A stretch of DNA of 64,000 nt from positions 310,001-374,000 of the forward strand of contig JANRJQ010000004.1 in NCBI GenBank assembly GCA_033763895.1. The letters are read 5' to 3'. Position numbers and translations under genes: made by a program. The notes under the pieces are model-generated. The model saw nothing but the letters and a program-made list of their open reading frames with translations, had not been told where the DNA came from and searched no databases. Of the stretch, positions 1 to 8,092 are shown piece after piece. This DNA is from Chloroherpetonaceae bacterium (GTDB lineage Bacteria > Bacteroidota > Chlorobiia > Chlorobiales > Thermochlorobacteraceae). Within the stretch, counting starts at the first letter, position 1, and each line of letters starts with the position of its first letter.

Positions 1-66
1 CCTAAAGCCCCACAGGAAGCGAATGAACGACTTCAAAGATTAGTCTTGTTAGATGTAAAATTTTAA
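1..66 (+). CDS. C-terminal end of an unidentified protein (partial)
   Basis: Frame 1 is open from the window edge to a TAA at 64-66 and encodes 21 residues ending in LLDVKF. The composition looks protein-like (charged and leucine-rich), but it is too short to assign a family. The next gene is convergent on the other strand, which fits a forward gene ending here. A chance open frame of this length is possible. Confidence 0.4.
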   Translation, partial: PKAPQEANERLQRLVLLDVKF

Positions 67-159
67 AATAAATCGGGGGGAGGGGTTGCAGGAGGGAATA
101 AATGGAAAATGATAGCTCGAGAAAAGGGAGCCATCCAAATTTATCAGTATAAGCGTTGG

Positions 160-552
160 TTACTTTACCTCAGGCGTTAACCGAATCAATTCGAAAATTT
201 TTGTTCGAAGAAAATCCGGATCAACGGGCTTGTTGAAATAAGCCACAGCGCCAACATTGAGGCAATATTCTTGCAGAACAATGTCGTTAATCGAACTAAT
301 GACAATAATGGGGGGCAGCGTTGCACTCAAAGAGCGAATTCCTCGCATAAAATCGCCGCCGGAAGCATTTGGCATAAGCAAATCAAGCAATATGATATCG
401 AACTGCTCGCGTTTTATGGCACTTATGGCTTCTTCGCCGTCAAAAACATTGGTAATTTTAATTGGGTGACCCGAAAAAATGGCATCAACATAAAAATGAA
501 ATTCGGCTTCGTCGTCAACAACCAAAATATGTTTTTTGAATTCTTTTTGCAT
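160..552 (-). CDS. single-domain response regulator (CheY-like)
   Basis: A stand-alone receiver domain of 130 residues with no output domain. The acidic pocket is D13-D14, the phosphoacceptor is D57 (in LLDLLMP), the switch serine is S86, and the conserved lysine is K108 followed by P109. It should accept phosphate from a histidine kinase and act by protein-protein contact or as a phosphorelay intermediate. It starts with ATG 19 bases after the stop of the other response regulator, in the same direction, so the two are probably co-transcribed. No histidine kinase is visible in the window, so the input signal is unknown. Confidence 0.88.
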   Translation of the reverse strand: MQKEFKKHILVVDDEAEFHFYVDAIFSGHPIKITNVFDGEEAISAIKREQFDIILLDLLMPNASGGDFMRGIRSLSATLPPIIVISSINDIVLQEYCLNVGAVAYFNKPVDPDFLRTKIFELIRLTPEVK

Positions 553-571
553 ACGGTAGTCCTAAAGAGGA

Positions 572-1180
572 TTAGGGCTTAATAAAATTACCGGAGACAA
601 AGGACACATTTAGAAATTTGGCGCGTTTTGCGGCTTCCAAAGCTTCAAGTCCTGTAAGGCTTCCAAAATAAATTTGTTTCAGTTTTCCATCGTCATAAAG
701 CATTTCACCTGAGTTTTTTCCGTCATCCAAAATCAATTTACCGGTTGATTTCATCATCGTCATTTCGCCCATATAACTTGAAAGCGGACGCTGTTGAATC
801 GGATTTCCCTTTTCATCAAGATGAAGAATACCATAAATCGTTTTGCGAATTCGAGTTGGATCAGCGGGTTTTATGATATAATCAGAAACGCCAGCACTGA
901 GACACTTCATAATCAGATTAGTATCTGACATTGAACTTAGTACAACTACCGGTGGAATTTTGAACTTTGATTGAACAAGGGCTTTGATAAAATCAATTCC
1001 ATTCATCTCAGGCATTGACAAATCCGTAATAATGACATCATAGTCAATGGTTTCGAATTCCTTCATTGCTTCTTTGCCGTTGTAAACCGATTTGATCGTA
1101 ACCCACGAAGTCTGTAAAACCGATTGCACATAGAAATGGATATCTTGGTCGTCGTCTGCTAAAAGAAGCTTTCTAATCAT
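572..1180 (-). CDS. response regulator with C-terminal PATAN/DUF4388-like domain
   Basis: An N-terminal receiver domain (about residues 1-120) has acidic pocket D9-D10, phosphoacceptor D53 (in ITDLSMP) and lysine K104. A short tail from about residue 137 reads TGKLILDDG, then GEMLYDDGKLKQIYFGSLTG and EALEAA. This resembles the start of the DUF4388/PATAN fold found in regulators of surface behaviour and gene expression in several phyla. That domain call is moderately sure, as the tail is shorter than a full domain. The frame extends to a GTG at 1207; I prefer the ATG at 1180 because the receiver then begins at residue 2-3, as is usual. It is the first gene of the two-regulator unit. Confidence 0.82.
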   Translation of the reverse strand: MIRKLLLADDDQDIHFYVQSVLQTSWVTIKSVYNGKEAMKEFETIDYDVIITDLSMPEMNGIDFIKALVQSKFKIPPVVVLSSMSDTNLIMKCLSAGVSDYIIKPADPTRIRKTIYGILHLDEKGNPIQQRPLSSYMGEMTMMKSTGKLILDDGKNSGEMLYDDGKLKQIYFGSLTGLEALEAAKRAKFLNVSFVSGNFIKP

Positions 1181-1528
1181 GTGATTTGCGAAGAAATTGG
1201 ATTGCACTTAGAGGCAATGCTCATTATTAGTGATTGAATATACAAATCTATTTAAAGTGAAGCATTGAACTATTGACTAAAATAAGGAAAAAACATTGAT
1301 TTAATATTTCAGAGGTTTTGAGTCCGAACGTCTATGTATCAAATTCAGTTAAGAATGAATTAACGAATCAACTTCATTTATTTGTATGTCAGTTGTTCGG
1401 TAAAACCGATTATGCCTGAAATCAAACGCTTGGTTTTTCAGGTTAAATCACTTGGTCGCCTTTGACTTTTCGCCTAAATTAAGAACTTCAAAACCGGATT
1501 ACGGTTAATTACAGAGTACAGAAAAATT
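1181..1528. other. intergenic region between divergent regulators and dxr
   Basis: About 350 bases, AT-rich, with no credible gene. It must hold the promoters for the reverse regulator pair and for forward dxr. Two short inverted repeats are visible: TCGGT/ACCGA at 1397-1409 with a 3-base loop, and CCTGAAA/TTTCAGG at 1415-1442. On the reverse strand, 1243-1250 reads TAGATTTG, which fits the Bacteroidota -7 consensus TAnnTTTG, but I could not find a matching -33 element. No Shine-Dalgarno precedes dxr. Confidence 0.4.
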
Positions 1529-2704
1529 ATGAAACGAATCACCATTCTCGGCTCAACCGGGTCAATAGGAAGAAGTTCATTGGATGTTATTTCGCGATTT
1601 CCCGAAAAATTTCAGGTTCAATATTTAAGCGCTTATCGGAATTTGGAATTACTTTTAGAACAGGCCGACCAATTTCGCCCTAAAGGGATTGTCATAAGCG
1701 ATAGTTCGCTTCTGGGCTTACTTCAAGAGAAAATTTCATCTCTTCATCGTAAAAGTTACCGCCCCGAAATTCTTTGTGGTGAAGAAGGTACAGTTGAAAT
1801 CTGTACTCGCTCAGACACTGATTTTGTCATTGGCGGCTTGGTTGGGTTTGCAGGACTTCGACCAACGCTTGAAGCAATTAAGGCAGGAAAAAATATTGGG
1901 CTTGCCAATAAAGAGACACTTGTTGTTGCAGGTGAACTCATTATGTCGCTCGCAAAAGAAAAGAAGGTCTCCCTTCTTCCGATTGATAGTGAGCATTCCG
2001 CCATTTTTCAATGCCTTGTTGGAGAATCGAAAGAATCTATTGGTAAAATCATTTTGACCGCTTCCGGTGGCCCATTTCGAACGAAACCAAAAGAAGAATT
2101 TCATTCGATTACCGTTGCGGATGCGTTAAAACACCCCAATTGGAAAATGGGGCAAAAAATTACGATTGATTCTGCCACTCTTATGAATAAAGGGCTTGAA
2201 GTTATTGAAGCAAAATGGCTTTTTGATGTACCGCTTTCAAAAATTGAAGTTGTCGTTCATCCGCAATCCATCATTCATTCTATGGTAGAATTTTCTGATG
2301 GGAGCATTAAGGCCCAACTTGGAACTCCGGATATGAAAATTCCAATTCAATATGCTTTAAGCTTTCCAGAACGGTTTGCTGCCAATTATGAGCGGATTGA
2401 TTGGCGAATTCTTAAACGCCTTGATTTTGAATCTCCTGATACAACTCGATTTCGTTGCCTTGCTTTGGCTTATCAAGCCATTGAAAGCGGAGGTTCTTAT
2501 CCTGCAGTCTTAAATGCCGCCAATGAATCTGCGGTCGCTTTGTTTTTAGAAGAAAAGATTCCATTTATAAAAATTGCTGATTTAATTGAAGACTCTTTAA
2601 TGAATCATCAACAAGCACTTTGCAACAATTTGGATTCGCTTATCGAAATTGACTTAGAAACCCGCCGTCGGGTCACTGAACGCGCGAGTTACACGCTTGC
2701 ATAA
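1529..2704 (+). CDS. dxr: 1-deoxy-D-xylulose 5-phosphate reductoisomerase
   Basis: Converts 1-deoxy-D-xylulose 5-phosphate to 2-C-methyl-D-erythritol 4-phosphate with NADPH, the committed step of the MEP isoprenoid pathway, in the cytosol. The nucleotide-binding motif GSTGSIG is at residues 8-14. Metal ligands are D153 and E155 (in IDSEHSA) and E224 (in NKGLEVIEA), with K221 before it. The block VVHPQSIIHSMVEF follows at about 242-255. At 391 residues it is full length. It starts with ATG and leads into rseP after 62 bases. The dxr-rseP order is common in bacteria, so co-transcription is likely. No other MEP gene is in the window. Confidence 0.97.
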   Translation: MKRITILGSTGSIGRSSLDVISRFPEKFQVQYLSAYRNLELLLEQADQFRPKGIVISDSSLLGLLQEKISSLHRKSYRPEILCGEEGTVEICTRSDTDFVIGGLVGFAGLRPTLEAIKAGKNIGLANKETLVVAGELIMSLAKEKKVSLLPIDSEHSAIFQCLVGESKESIGKIILTASGGPFRTKPKEEFHSITVADALKHPNWKMGQKITIDSATLMNKGLEVIEAKWLFDVPLSKIEVVVHPQSIIHSMVEFSDGSIKAQLGTPDMKIPIQYALSFPERFAANYERIDWRILKRLDFESPDTTRFRCLALAYQAIESGGSYPAVLNAANESAVALFLEEKIPFIKIADLIEDSLMNHQQALCNNLDSLIEIDLETRRRVTERASYTLA

Positions 2705-2766
2705 GGCTTTTCATTATTCACTTTCGTTCGATACATTTTTTAATCACACTAATTCAACCTGTTCCT

Positions 2767-4083
2767 ATGGAAATTTTAAGTACCATTTTCTTTTTTCTTA
2801 TTGCCATTTTTGTTTTGGTTACGGTTCATGAATTCGGGCACTTTGCAGCTGCAAAACTATGCGGAATGCGTGTAGAGCGTTTTTTTATTGGATTTGATTT
2901 TTGGGATTTGAAAGTTTGGAGTGTACAGCGCGGCGAAACTGAATATGGTATTGGTGCGATTCCTCTTGGCGGATATGTAAAAATTTCCGGGATGGTCGAT
3001 GAAAGTATGGATACAGACTTTTCCAACAAACCGGCAGAACCTTGGGAATTTCGCGCAAAGCCGACTTGGCAAAAGCTCTTTGTACTTGTCGGTGGTGTTT
3101 TGATGAATATGATTCTCGCGCTTTTCATTTTTATAGGTATTGCACTGTTTTATGGAGACCCAAAAACACCTATTCGAAGCGGAGTATTTATACTTGAAAA
3201 CACTGTGTTTTCGGAGATGGGGCTTCAAACCGGAGATGAAATCAAAGCCATCAATGGAAAAAGTGTCAAGTATTGGGAAGAAGTGATGGACCCTTCAGCG
3301 CTTTCATCAAGCGAACTTACTTACACCGTGTTACGCAATGGGGAACTCCGCACTTTTGTTGCACCTGATAATATCTTATCCCGCCTATCAGAAAATCCCG
3401 GTGTAGGACTTGTTCCTTTGCTTCCACCAACAATTTCTGAAGTTGCAGAAGGAATGCCCGCAAAAGCAGCAGGACTGCAAAAAGGAGATGTGATTATTGG
3501 AATTAATGGGGAGAAGATTGCCAATTGGTCTCAAGTCCAATCCACCGTTGGGTCTAACGCAAATAAGCCTTTAACCCTTGATGTTAAAAGAGGTGAATCC
3601 CAAATACAATTAACCGTTACAGCAAATTCTGATGGAAGAATCGGTATCGCTTCGGATCAATCCCTTAGAAATCGTGAGTTTACCGAACTAAGTTTTTTTG
3701 GAGCCATTGGTTCAGGATTTGATCAAACCTTTAAAATGACTGCAACAACTGTCAAAGGTTTTTGGAAAATTTTAACGGGCAAAGAAGAACTCAGTAAATC
3801 CGTGGGCGGACCTGTCAAGATTGCAAAAATGGCAAACGACAGTGCTTCACAAGGCGCGGGAGTTTTTGTTTACTTTTTAGCATTGCTTTCAATTTCACTC
3901 GCTTTTATGAATATTCTCCCGCTTCCGGCTTTGGACGGTGGACAAATGGTGATGGTATCGATTGAAGGATTACTTCGCCGAGAGCTCTCTCTTAAGGTTA
4001 AAATCGCTGTACAACAAGCTGGAATGACAGTACTGTTAATTTTAATGGTGTTTATTCTCTATAATGATATTGCACATCCATAA
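2767..4083 (+). CDS. rseP: RIP site-2 protease RseP
   Basis: An inner-membrane zinc metalloprotease that cuts membrane-embedded substrates such as anti-sigma factors and signal-peptide remnants. The active-site HEFGH is at residues 21-25 inside the first membrane segment. The second conserved site LDGGQ is at 389-393, near the C-terminal membrane segment. Two PDZ domains lie between (about 137-200 and 215-285), the second with GLQKGDVIIGINGEKI. The length of 438 residues is normal for the family. It follows dxr and is followed after 5 bases by a small AtuA-C-like gene, so the three probably form one transcript. Its substrate here is unknown; no anti-sigma gene is adjacent. Confidence 0.96.
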   Translation: MEILSTIFFFLIAIFVLVTVHEFGHFAAAKLCGMRVERFFIGFDFWDLKVWSVQRGETEYGIGAIPLGGYVKISGMVDESMDTDFSNKPAEPWEFRAKPTWQKLFVLVGGVLMNMILALFIFIGIALFYGDPKTPIRSGVFILENTVFSEMGLQTGDEIKAINGKSVKYWEEVMDPSALSSSELTYTVLRNGELRTFVAPDNILSRLSENPGVGLVPLLPPTISEVAEGMPAKAAGLQKGDVIIGINGEKIANWSQVQSTVGSNANKPLTLDVKRGESQIQLTVTANSDGRIGIASDQSLRNREFTELSFFGAIGSGFDQTFKMTATTVKGFWKILTGKEELSKSVGGPVKIAKMANDSASQGAGVFVYFLALLSISLAFMNILPLPALDGGQMVMVSIEGLLRRELSLKVKIAVQQAGMTVLLILMVFILYNDIAHP

Positions 4084-4088
4084 TCACA

Positions 4089-4457
4089 ATGAAAATCCAA
4101 TTATTCAGTATTGCTCACGGAAGAAGCGGTGATAAAGGCGACACTGCAAATGTTGGGATTATTGCCCGCGACGACCGATTTTTTCCGCTTCTTAAAAATG
4201 AAGTAACCGCTGAACAGGTGAAACAACACTTCGGCAAAATGGTTGAAGGAAGAGTTGAGCGTTTTGAAATGGAAAACATCGGCGCTCTCAATTTTTTGTT
4301 ACACGGTGCTTTAGGTGGCGGGGGAACACGCTCTCTAAAATTGGATGCTCAAGGTAAAACTTTTGCTGCTGCGTTACTTCGAATGACAATTGAGGTAGAT
4401 GAATCTAAGTATCCCTTTCTTAATGATTCTTCGCTTGCTCAATATTTTAGCAACTAA
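4089..4457 (+). CDS. small AtuA C-terminal-like (ferredoxin-fold) protein
   Basis: A 122-residue protein with the signature GRSGDKGDTANVG at residues 11-23. A glycine-rich stretch (HGALGGGGTRSL) lies in the middle. This is what is normally the C-terminal domain of AtuA, a protein of acyclic terpene utilisation whose biochemistry is poorly defined. Here it stands alone with no AtuA N-terminal domain nearby. It starts 5 bases after rseP and is probably translated from the same message. Its function is unknown. There is no signal peptide or membrane segment, so it is likely cytosolic. Confidence 0.8.
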   Translation: MKIQLFSIAHGRSGDKGDTANVGIIARDDRFFPLLKNEVTAEQVKQHFGKMVEGRVERFEMENIGALNFLLHGALGGGGTRSLKLDAQGKTFAAALLRMTIEVDESKYPFLNDSSLAQYFSN

Positions 4458-4479
4458 CAACGCGATTTTTCAAATTTTT

Positions 4480-5739
4480 CTAAGCATTCTTAAATAGCGA
4501 AAGGGCTTTACCGTTCCACTCCGGGAAAATCGCTCTTGCTGATTTTGCATCACGGATTCCAAGGTGACGTTCCAACACTTCTCGATAGACGCTTCTGAAG
4601 TCAACCGTCACGGGTAAGTCTCTCCCTTCATCTAAATTTTCTTGAGCAAGTTCCGGAACACTTCCATATACTTTTCCGCCCATTACGGTAGAACCCAATA
4701 AGAAAAAGCACGAAGCTCTGCCGTGGTCAGTTCCGAACGAACCGTTTTCGCGAACTGTTCTGCCAAACTCGGTTGAAGTAAGCAAAATCACATCGTCATG
4801 AAAAGTTGCTATATCCATCCAAAAGGCATGAATTGATTTTGAGAGATCGGTTGCTGCACGGGCAAAGGCACCTCGCTCTGTACCTTGCTGAACATGCGTA
4901 TCCCATCCGCCGGATTCGGCAAACGCGATTTCAAGTCCCACATTGGATTTAATCAAAAAGGCGATTTGCTTTAAGGCATTTCCAAGCGGAGTGACCGGGT
5001 ATTCTGCACCGTTTTCGGGTTTGTAGTTTGAAACGCCCAATTCCCTTAACTTTTTGATGGCTTCGAATCCTTCTTCGGCTGTTCCTTTTAAGATTTCCGC
5101 CGTAGTCTTTTCATAAAGTGCTTCAAAGCCACTACTTGAACTCATGCCCATAAGTCCTTGACCACCGGCACTTACATTAAAATTCGCAAGGTTCGAAACG
5201 GCGAGCACGGGCGAATCCCCATAAAATACACGCGGCATTGCGCCAGTAATTGACACGCCTCGAAAGGGGGAGTCTGACTTAGGCAGTGATTTTAAGGTGC
5301 GGTTCAACCACCCATCTGGTGTGCCTTTTCTTCCGGGTGTTCCGTTCTCCATAAAATCTTGGGCATCGAAATGAGATCGTGTTTTATCTGGTGAGCCAAC
5401 ACCGTGTACAATTGCCAATTCCTTTTTTTCAAATAAAGGAGCCAATTCTCCCAATGATGGGTGAAGACCAAATCGTTCATTAAGTTCAATTAAGCCACCA
5501 TTCGAGCCAAGCTTCATTGATAAACGAGGTCTGAATTTCTGAAGATGTTTATCGGCATAAGGAGAAACCGCCATTAAACCATCCATTGCACCGCGCTGAA
5601 AAATGTGTACAAGCACTTTCTTTTTTTGAGATGAGAACATCCTTTTTTCAGAAGCGGCAAAGGTTGCATACGGAGCGAGAACAATGCCCGCCAAGGCAAG
5701 TGCTGAATGATGCAGAAAATCGCGTCTTGTCGTGCTCAT
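4480..5739 (-). CDS. DUF1501 family protein with Tat-type signal
   Basis: A 419-residue protein whose N-terminus reads TRRDFL followed by a hydrophobic stretch to about residue 29, a twin-arginine-type signal, suggesting export in folded form. Family hallmarks include QRGAMDGL, GGWDTH near the middle and EFGRTVRENG with DHG after it. The fold is related to sulfatase/alkaline-phosphatase-like enzymes, but no activity is established for DUF1501. The upstream co-directional gene, 50 bases away, is a DUF1800 protein. The two families occur together as a pair in many environmental bacteria, so a joint extracytoplasmic role is likely. Confidence 0.9.
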   Translation of the reverse strand: MSTTRRDFLHHSALALAGIVLAPYATFAASEKRMFSSQKKKVLVHIFQRGAMDGLMAVSPYADKHLQKFRPRLSMKLGSNGGLIELNERFGLHPSLGELAPLFEKKELAIVHGVGSPDKTRSHFDAQDFMENGTPGRKGTPDGWLNRTLKSLPKSDSPFRGVSITGAMPRVFYGDSPVLAVSNLANFNVSAGGQGLMGMSSSSGFEALYEKTTAEILKGTAEEGFEAIKKLRELGVSNYKPENGAEYPVTPLGNALKQIAFLIKSNVGLEIAFAESGGWDTHVQQGTERGAFARAATDLSKSIHAFWMDIATFHDDVILLTSTEFGRTVRENGSFGTDHGRASCFFLLGSTVMGGKVYGSVPELAQENLDEGRDLPVTVDFRSVYREVLERHLGIRDAKSARAIFPEWNGKALSLFKNA

Positions 5740-5789
5740 TGAATTAAAACTTTAATTGATTAGTGAATCGTTATCAAACTTGTGAACCG

Positions 5790-7880
5790 TTAACGCCTTT
5801 GAAACTCTGGAGACCCGATAATGAGGGCAAGAATTCGCGCGGTTTCTTCATAAGTCGAATTCATTATTGGTTTTGATTCTCCCCTTGGTTTTTTGTTTTT
5901 TTTCTCCATTGCTTTTTTCTTTTGGACTTCAAGGGTTTGCGATTCATCATCAGCATTGATTTTTTCAATTAGGGCGAATTCACGCATTTCATCTGAGATT
6001 TCTCCTGATGAACTCATTGAATCAGCAACTTGCATTGATTTGACGGGTTTCGGAATCTCCTCAGAATAGTTCTTTAGCTTCTCTTCAAAATCCGGTCTTG
6101 ATAAGATTGGAATTAAGAGTTTTATGGTTTCTTCTGTTTTTCGTGAAGGCAATAGCACTTCGGCATACTGACGGAGTGCAGCTTCAAGAGACTCCGGCTC
6201 TTTTCCTTCGGTGAAGGTTTCGTAATCAAGTGAAACGCCTCTGATTTTAGCCCTTGTGAGGTTGGTTGCAAAATTCATCCGGTTAATTAATGAGCCGCTA
6301 TTCACCCACGCTTCTGCTCGATCAGGGAAACCGGTTGGGGCAGAGTAAGCATAGATTTGTTGCCCCATTTGAGCAATCCATCGAAGGGTTGGAATTGGGT
6401 TTTTCAGTTCTGCACCGCTTCCACGAATCGCACTGACTGCATATTCAAAAGGGGATTTGATTTTGCTTTTCTTTTTTGCTTCCGCCCAAAATTCATCGGT
6501 TAGAAGGATGGCTCGAGTAAGTTCTTTCAAGTTTCCATTATTTTTTTCAAAGGATTTTGAAAGTGCAAGAATGGTTTCTTCAGATGGGTTATCGGAGATA
6601 AATCGAATTGCAAGTTTTTTTGCAATATGCTTTGCAGTTGATGGATGGTGGGCAAGCATCGTAAGTACTGCTTCACCTTCTTCAAGACCGCCGCCTTTTT
6701 CAAATTTTTTTCCAAGGATAACTTTTTCACCGGCATCGTGTGTATCTGAACGGAAAAGGAAATTTCCATCGCGAACAAAGCCAACATTTTTTCCTCGTTC
6801 AATTCTCCTTTCAATTTGCTCTGCGCGTTTTCCTAGTGGGTAAAGAGTCCAGCCCGTTAATGCTCTTGCAACTTCAACGACATCTTTTTGAGAATAACCG
6901 CCATCAACGCCAAGGGTATGCAATTCCATTAGTTCGCGAGCATAATTCTCATTAATGCCTCTTCTCGGGCGATTGTTTTTAACGATTTCCGGAAGTTTAG
7001 CTTCCAATTCTTCTTGAAATCGCCTTTGGTTTTCTAGCCCGGCTTCGATTTGGGGAAGAAACGCTTTCATTCGTGGGTTTCTTCGAATCTCGTTGACCTT
7101 ATACATCATAAGCGTTTCGGCACAATCAGGGGCGAGTGATTGTGCATTATCGAGATACAAAAGCATTGCCGGGTGTTTAGCGGTTGCAAATAGCATCGAT
7201 TGGAAGTCTTTCAGAACAAATGGGCGAATGGCTTCTCGTTCATAGTGATAGACATACCCACGGGCTTGGCCTTTTGTGTAAGAGACATTGAAATGATTAA
7301 ACCAAAAATCGGTGAGAACCTCGTGAAGTTGATTATTGGAATAAACTGCGCGAAAGAGTTTTTGGGCTGATAACTCTTCTAAGAGTTCGGTTTCTAATTT
7401 GTATCCGTTTTCTTTCGCGAAGGGAATAAGTTTTTCACGGAGTTTTTTTCGATCAATCTGAGCGACATCCTCTTCTTTTAGAATTCCCTTTTTGTAAGCT
7501 TCTCGAAGCAATTTCCCCAGTTGGACATATTGAACCGCAATTTCATCGACCTCCAATGAGAGAGACTTCATTTCGGATAGAACTGAATCAAGCCCTTTTG
7601 GTTCGGATTTAGGGTTCATTTGGGCTTCAAACCATTGATCAAGCCCAATTTTCAGCACTTCATCTACCTCATTTTTTCTGACACCGAAAGTAAATCGTGA
7701 AAGCAAATGCGCCGCGGCTTCCCGTTCTGTGATTCCTGCCTTTTGATAAGGAAATTCTGATTTTCGACTTGGGGTAATAAGGCCAACTTTTCTGCTCGAA
7801 AAATTTGGGTAATTTGAAGCCAAACTTTCTTTTGTTGCAAAAAAAGCAACGATAAATAAAAACAATGCTACAATTTTCAT
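5790..7880 (-). CDS. DUF1800 family protein, secreted
   Basis: A 696-residue protein with an N-terminal signal peptide (about residues 1-22, MKIVALFLFIVAFFA). Family blocks are HLLSRFTFGVRKNEV near the N-terminus, FWFNHFNVS, NENYARELMELHTLG and VARALTGWTLYP. A lysine- and glutamate-rich stretch near the C-terminus (AMEKKNKKPRGE) is probably a disordered insertion. The frame continues to a TTG at 7889. The ATG at 7880 gives a clean signal peptide and is preferred. It is followed by DUF1501 in the same direction. No enzymatic activity is known for the family. Confidence 0.9.
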   Translation of the reverse strand: MKIVALFLFIVAFFATKESLASNYPNFSSRKVGLITPSRKSEFPYQKAGITEREAAAHLLSRFTFGVRKNEVDEVLKIGLDQWFEAQMNPKSEPKGLDSVLSEMKSLSLEVDEIAVQYVQLGKLLREAYKKGILKEEDVAQIDRKKLREKLIPFAKENGYKLETELLEELSAQKLFRAVYSNNQLHEVLTDFWFNHFNVSYTKGQARGYVYHYEREAIRPFVLKDFQSMLFATAKHPAMLLYLDNAQSLAPDCAETLMMYKVNEIRRNPRMKAFLPQIEAGLENQRRFQEELEAKLPEIVKNNRPRRGINENYARELMELHTLGVDGGYSQKDVVEVARALTGWTLYPLGKRAEQIERRIERGKNVGFVRDGNFLFRSDTHDAGEKVILGKKFEKGGGLEEGEAVLTMLAHHPSTAKHIAKKLAIRFISDNPSEETILALSKSFEKNNGNLKELTRAILLTDEFWAEAKKKSKIKSPFEYAVSAIRGSGAELKNPIPTLRWIAQMGQQIYAYSAPTGFPDRAEAWVNSGSLINRMNFATNLTRAKIRGVSLDYETFTEGKEPESLEAALRQYAEVLLPSRKTEETIKLLIPILSRPDFEEKLKNYSEEIPKPVKSMQVADSMSSSGEISDEMREFALIEKINADDESQTLEVQKKKAMEKKNKKPRGESKPIMNSTYEETARILALIIGSPEFQRR

Positions 7881-7915
7881 AATGCTCAAATTTTTATTGG
7901 CGAGGTAACAAGTTT

Positions 7916-7959
7916 GAAGTAAGACGATTTAACTTGATTTTCGTTTAACTTCTTACTTC
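7916..7959. repeat. inverted repeat in the divergent promoter region
   Basis: GAAGTAAGA at 7916-7924 is mirrored by TCTTACTTC at 7951-7959, with a 26-base spacer and a T-run just after. It lies between the divergent DUF1800 gene and the MacA-like gene. The position suggests an operator or a 5' leader structure. A terminator is less likely because no gene reads into it from the left. Confidence 0.35.
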
Positions 7960-8092
7960 TTTTTTTTGTTGTAAAATTTACAGTGTTTTATCAAAAGGAA
8001 TCTGAACAATTAGCATCTAAATCTTGTAGTGAAGCTATATTTATGTGTTATAACAACCTTCTTCTCATTTAATTGAAATCACACCGAAATCA

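Noticed and set aside
75-96. G-rich tract, possible G-quadruplex
   Set aside because: Only three runs of three or more G (6, 4 and 3), so it does not form a standard four-run motif.
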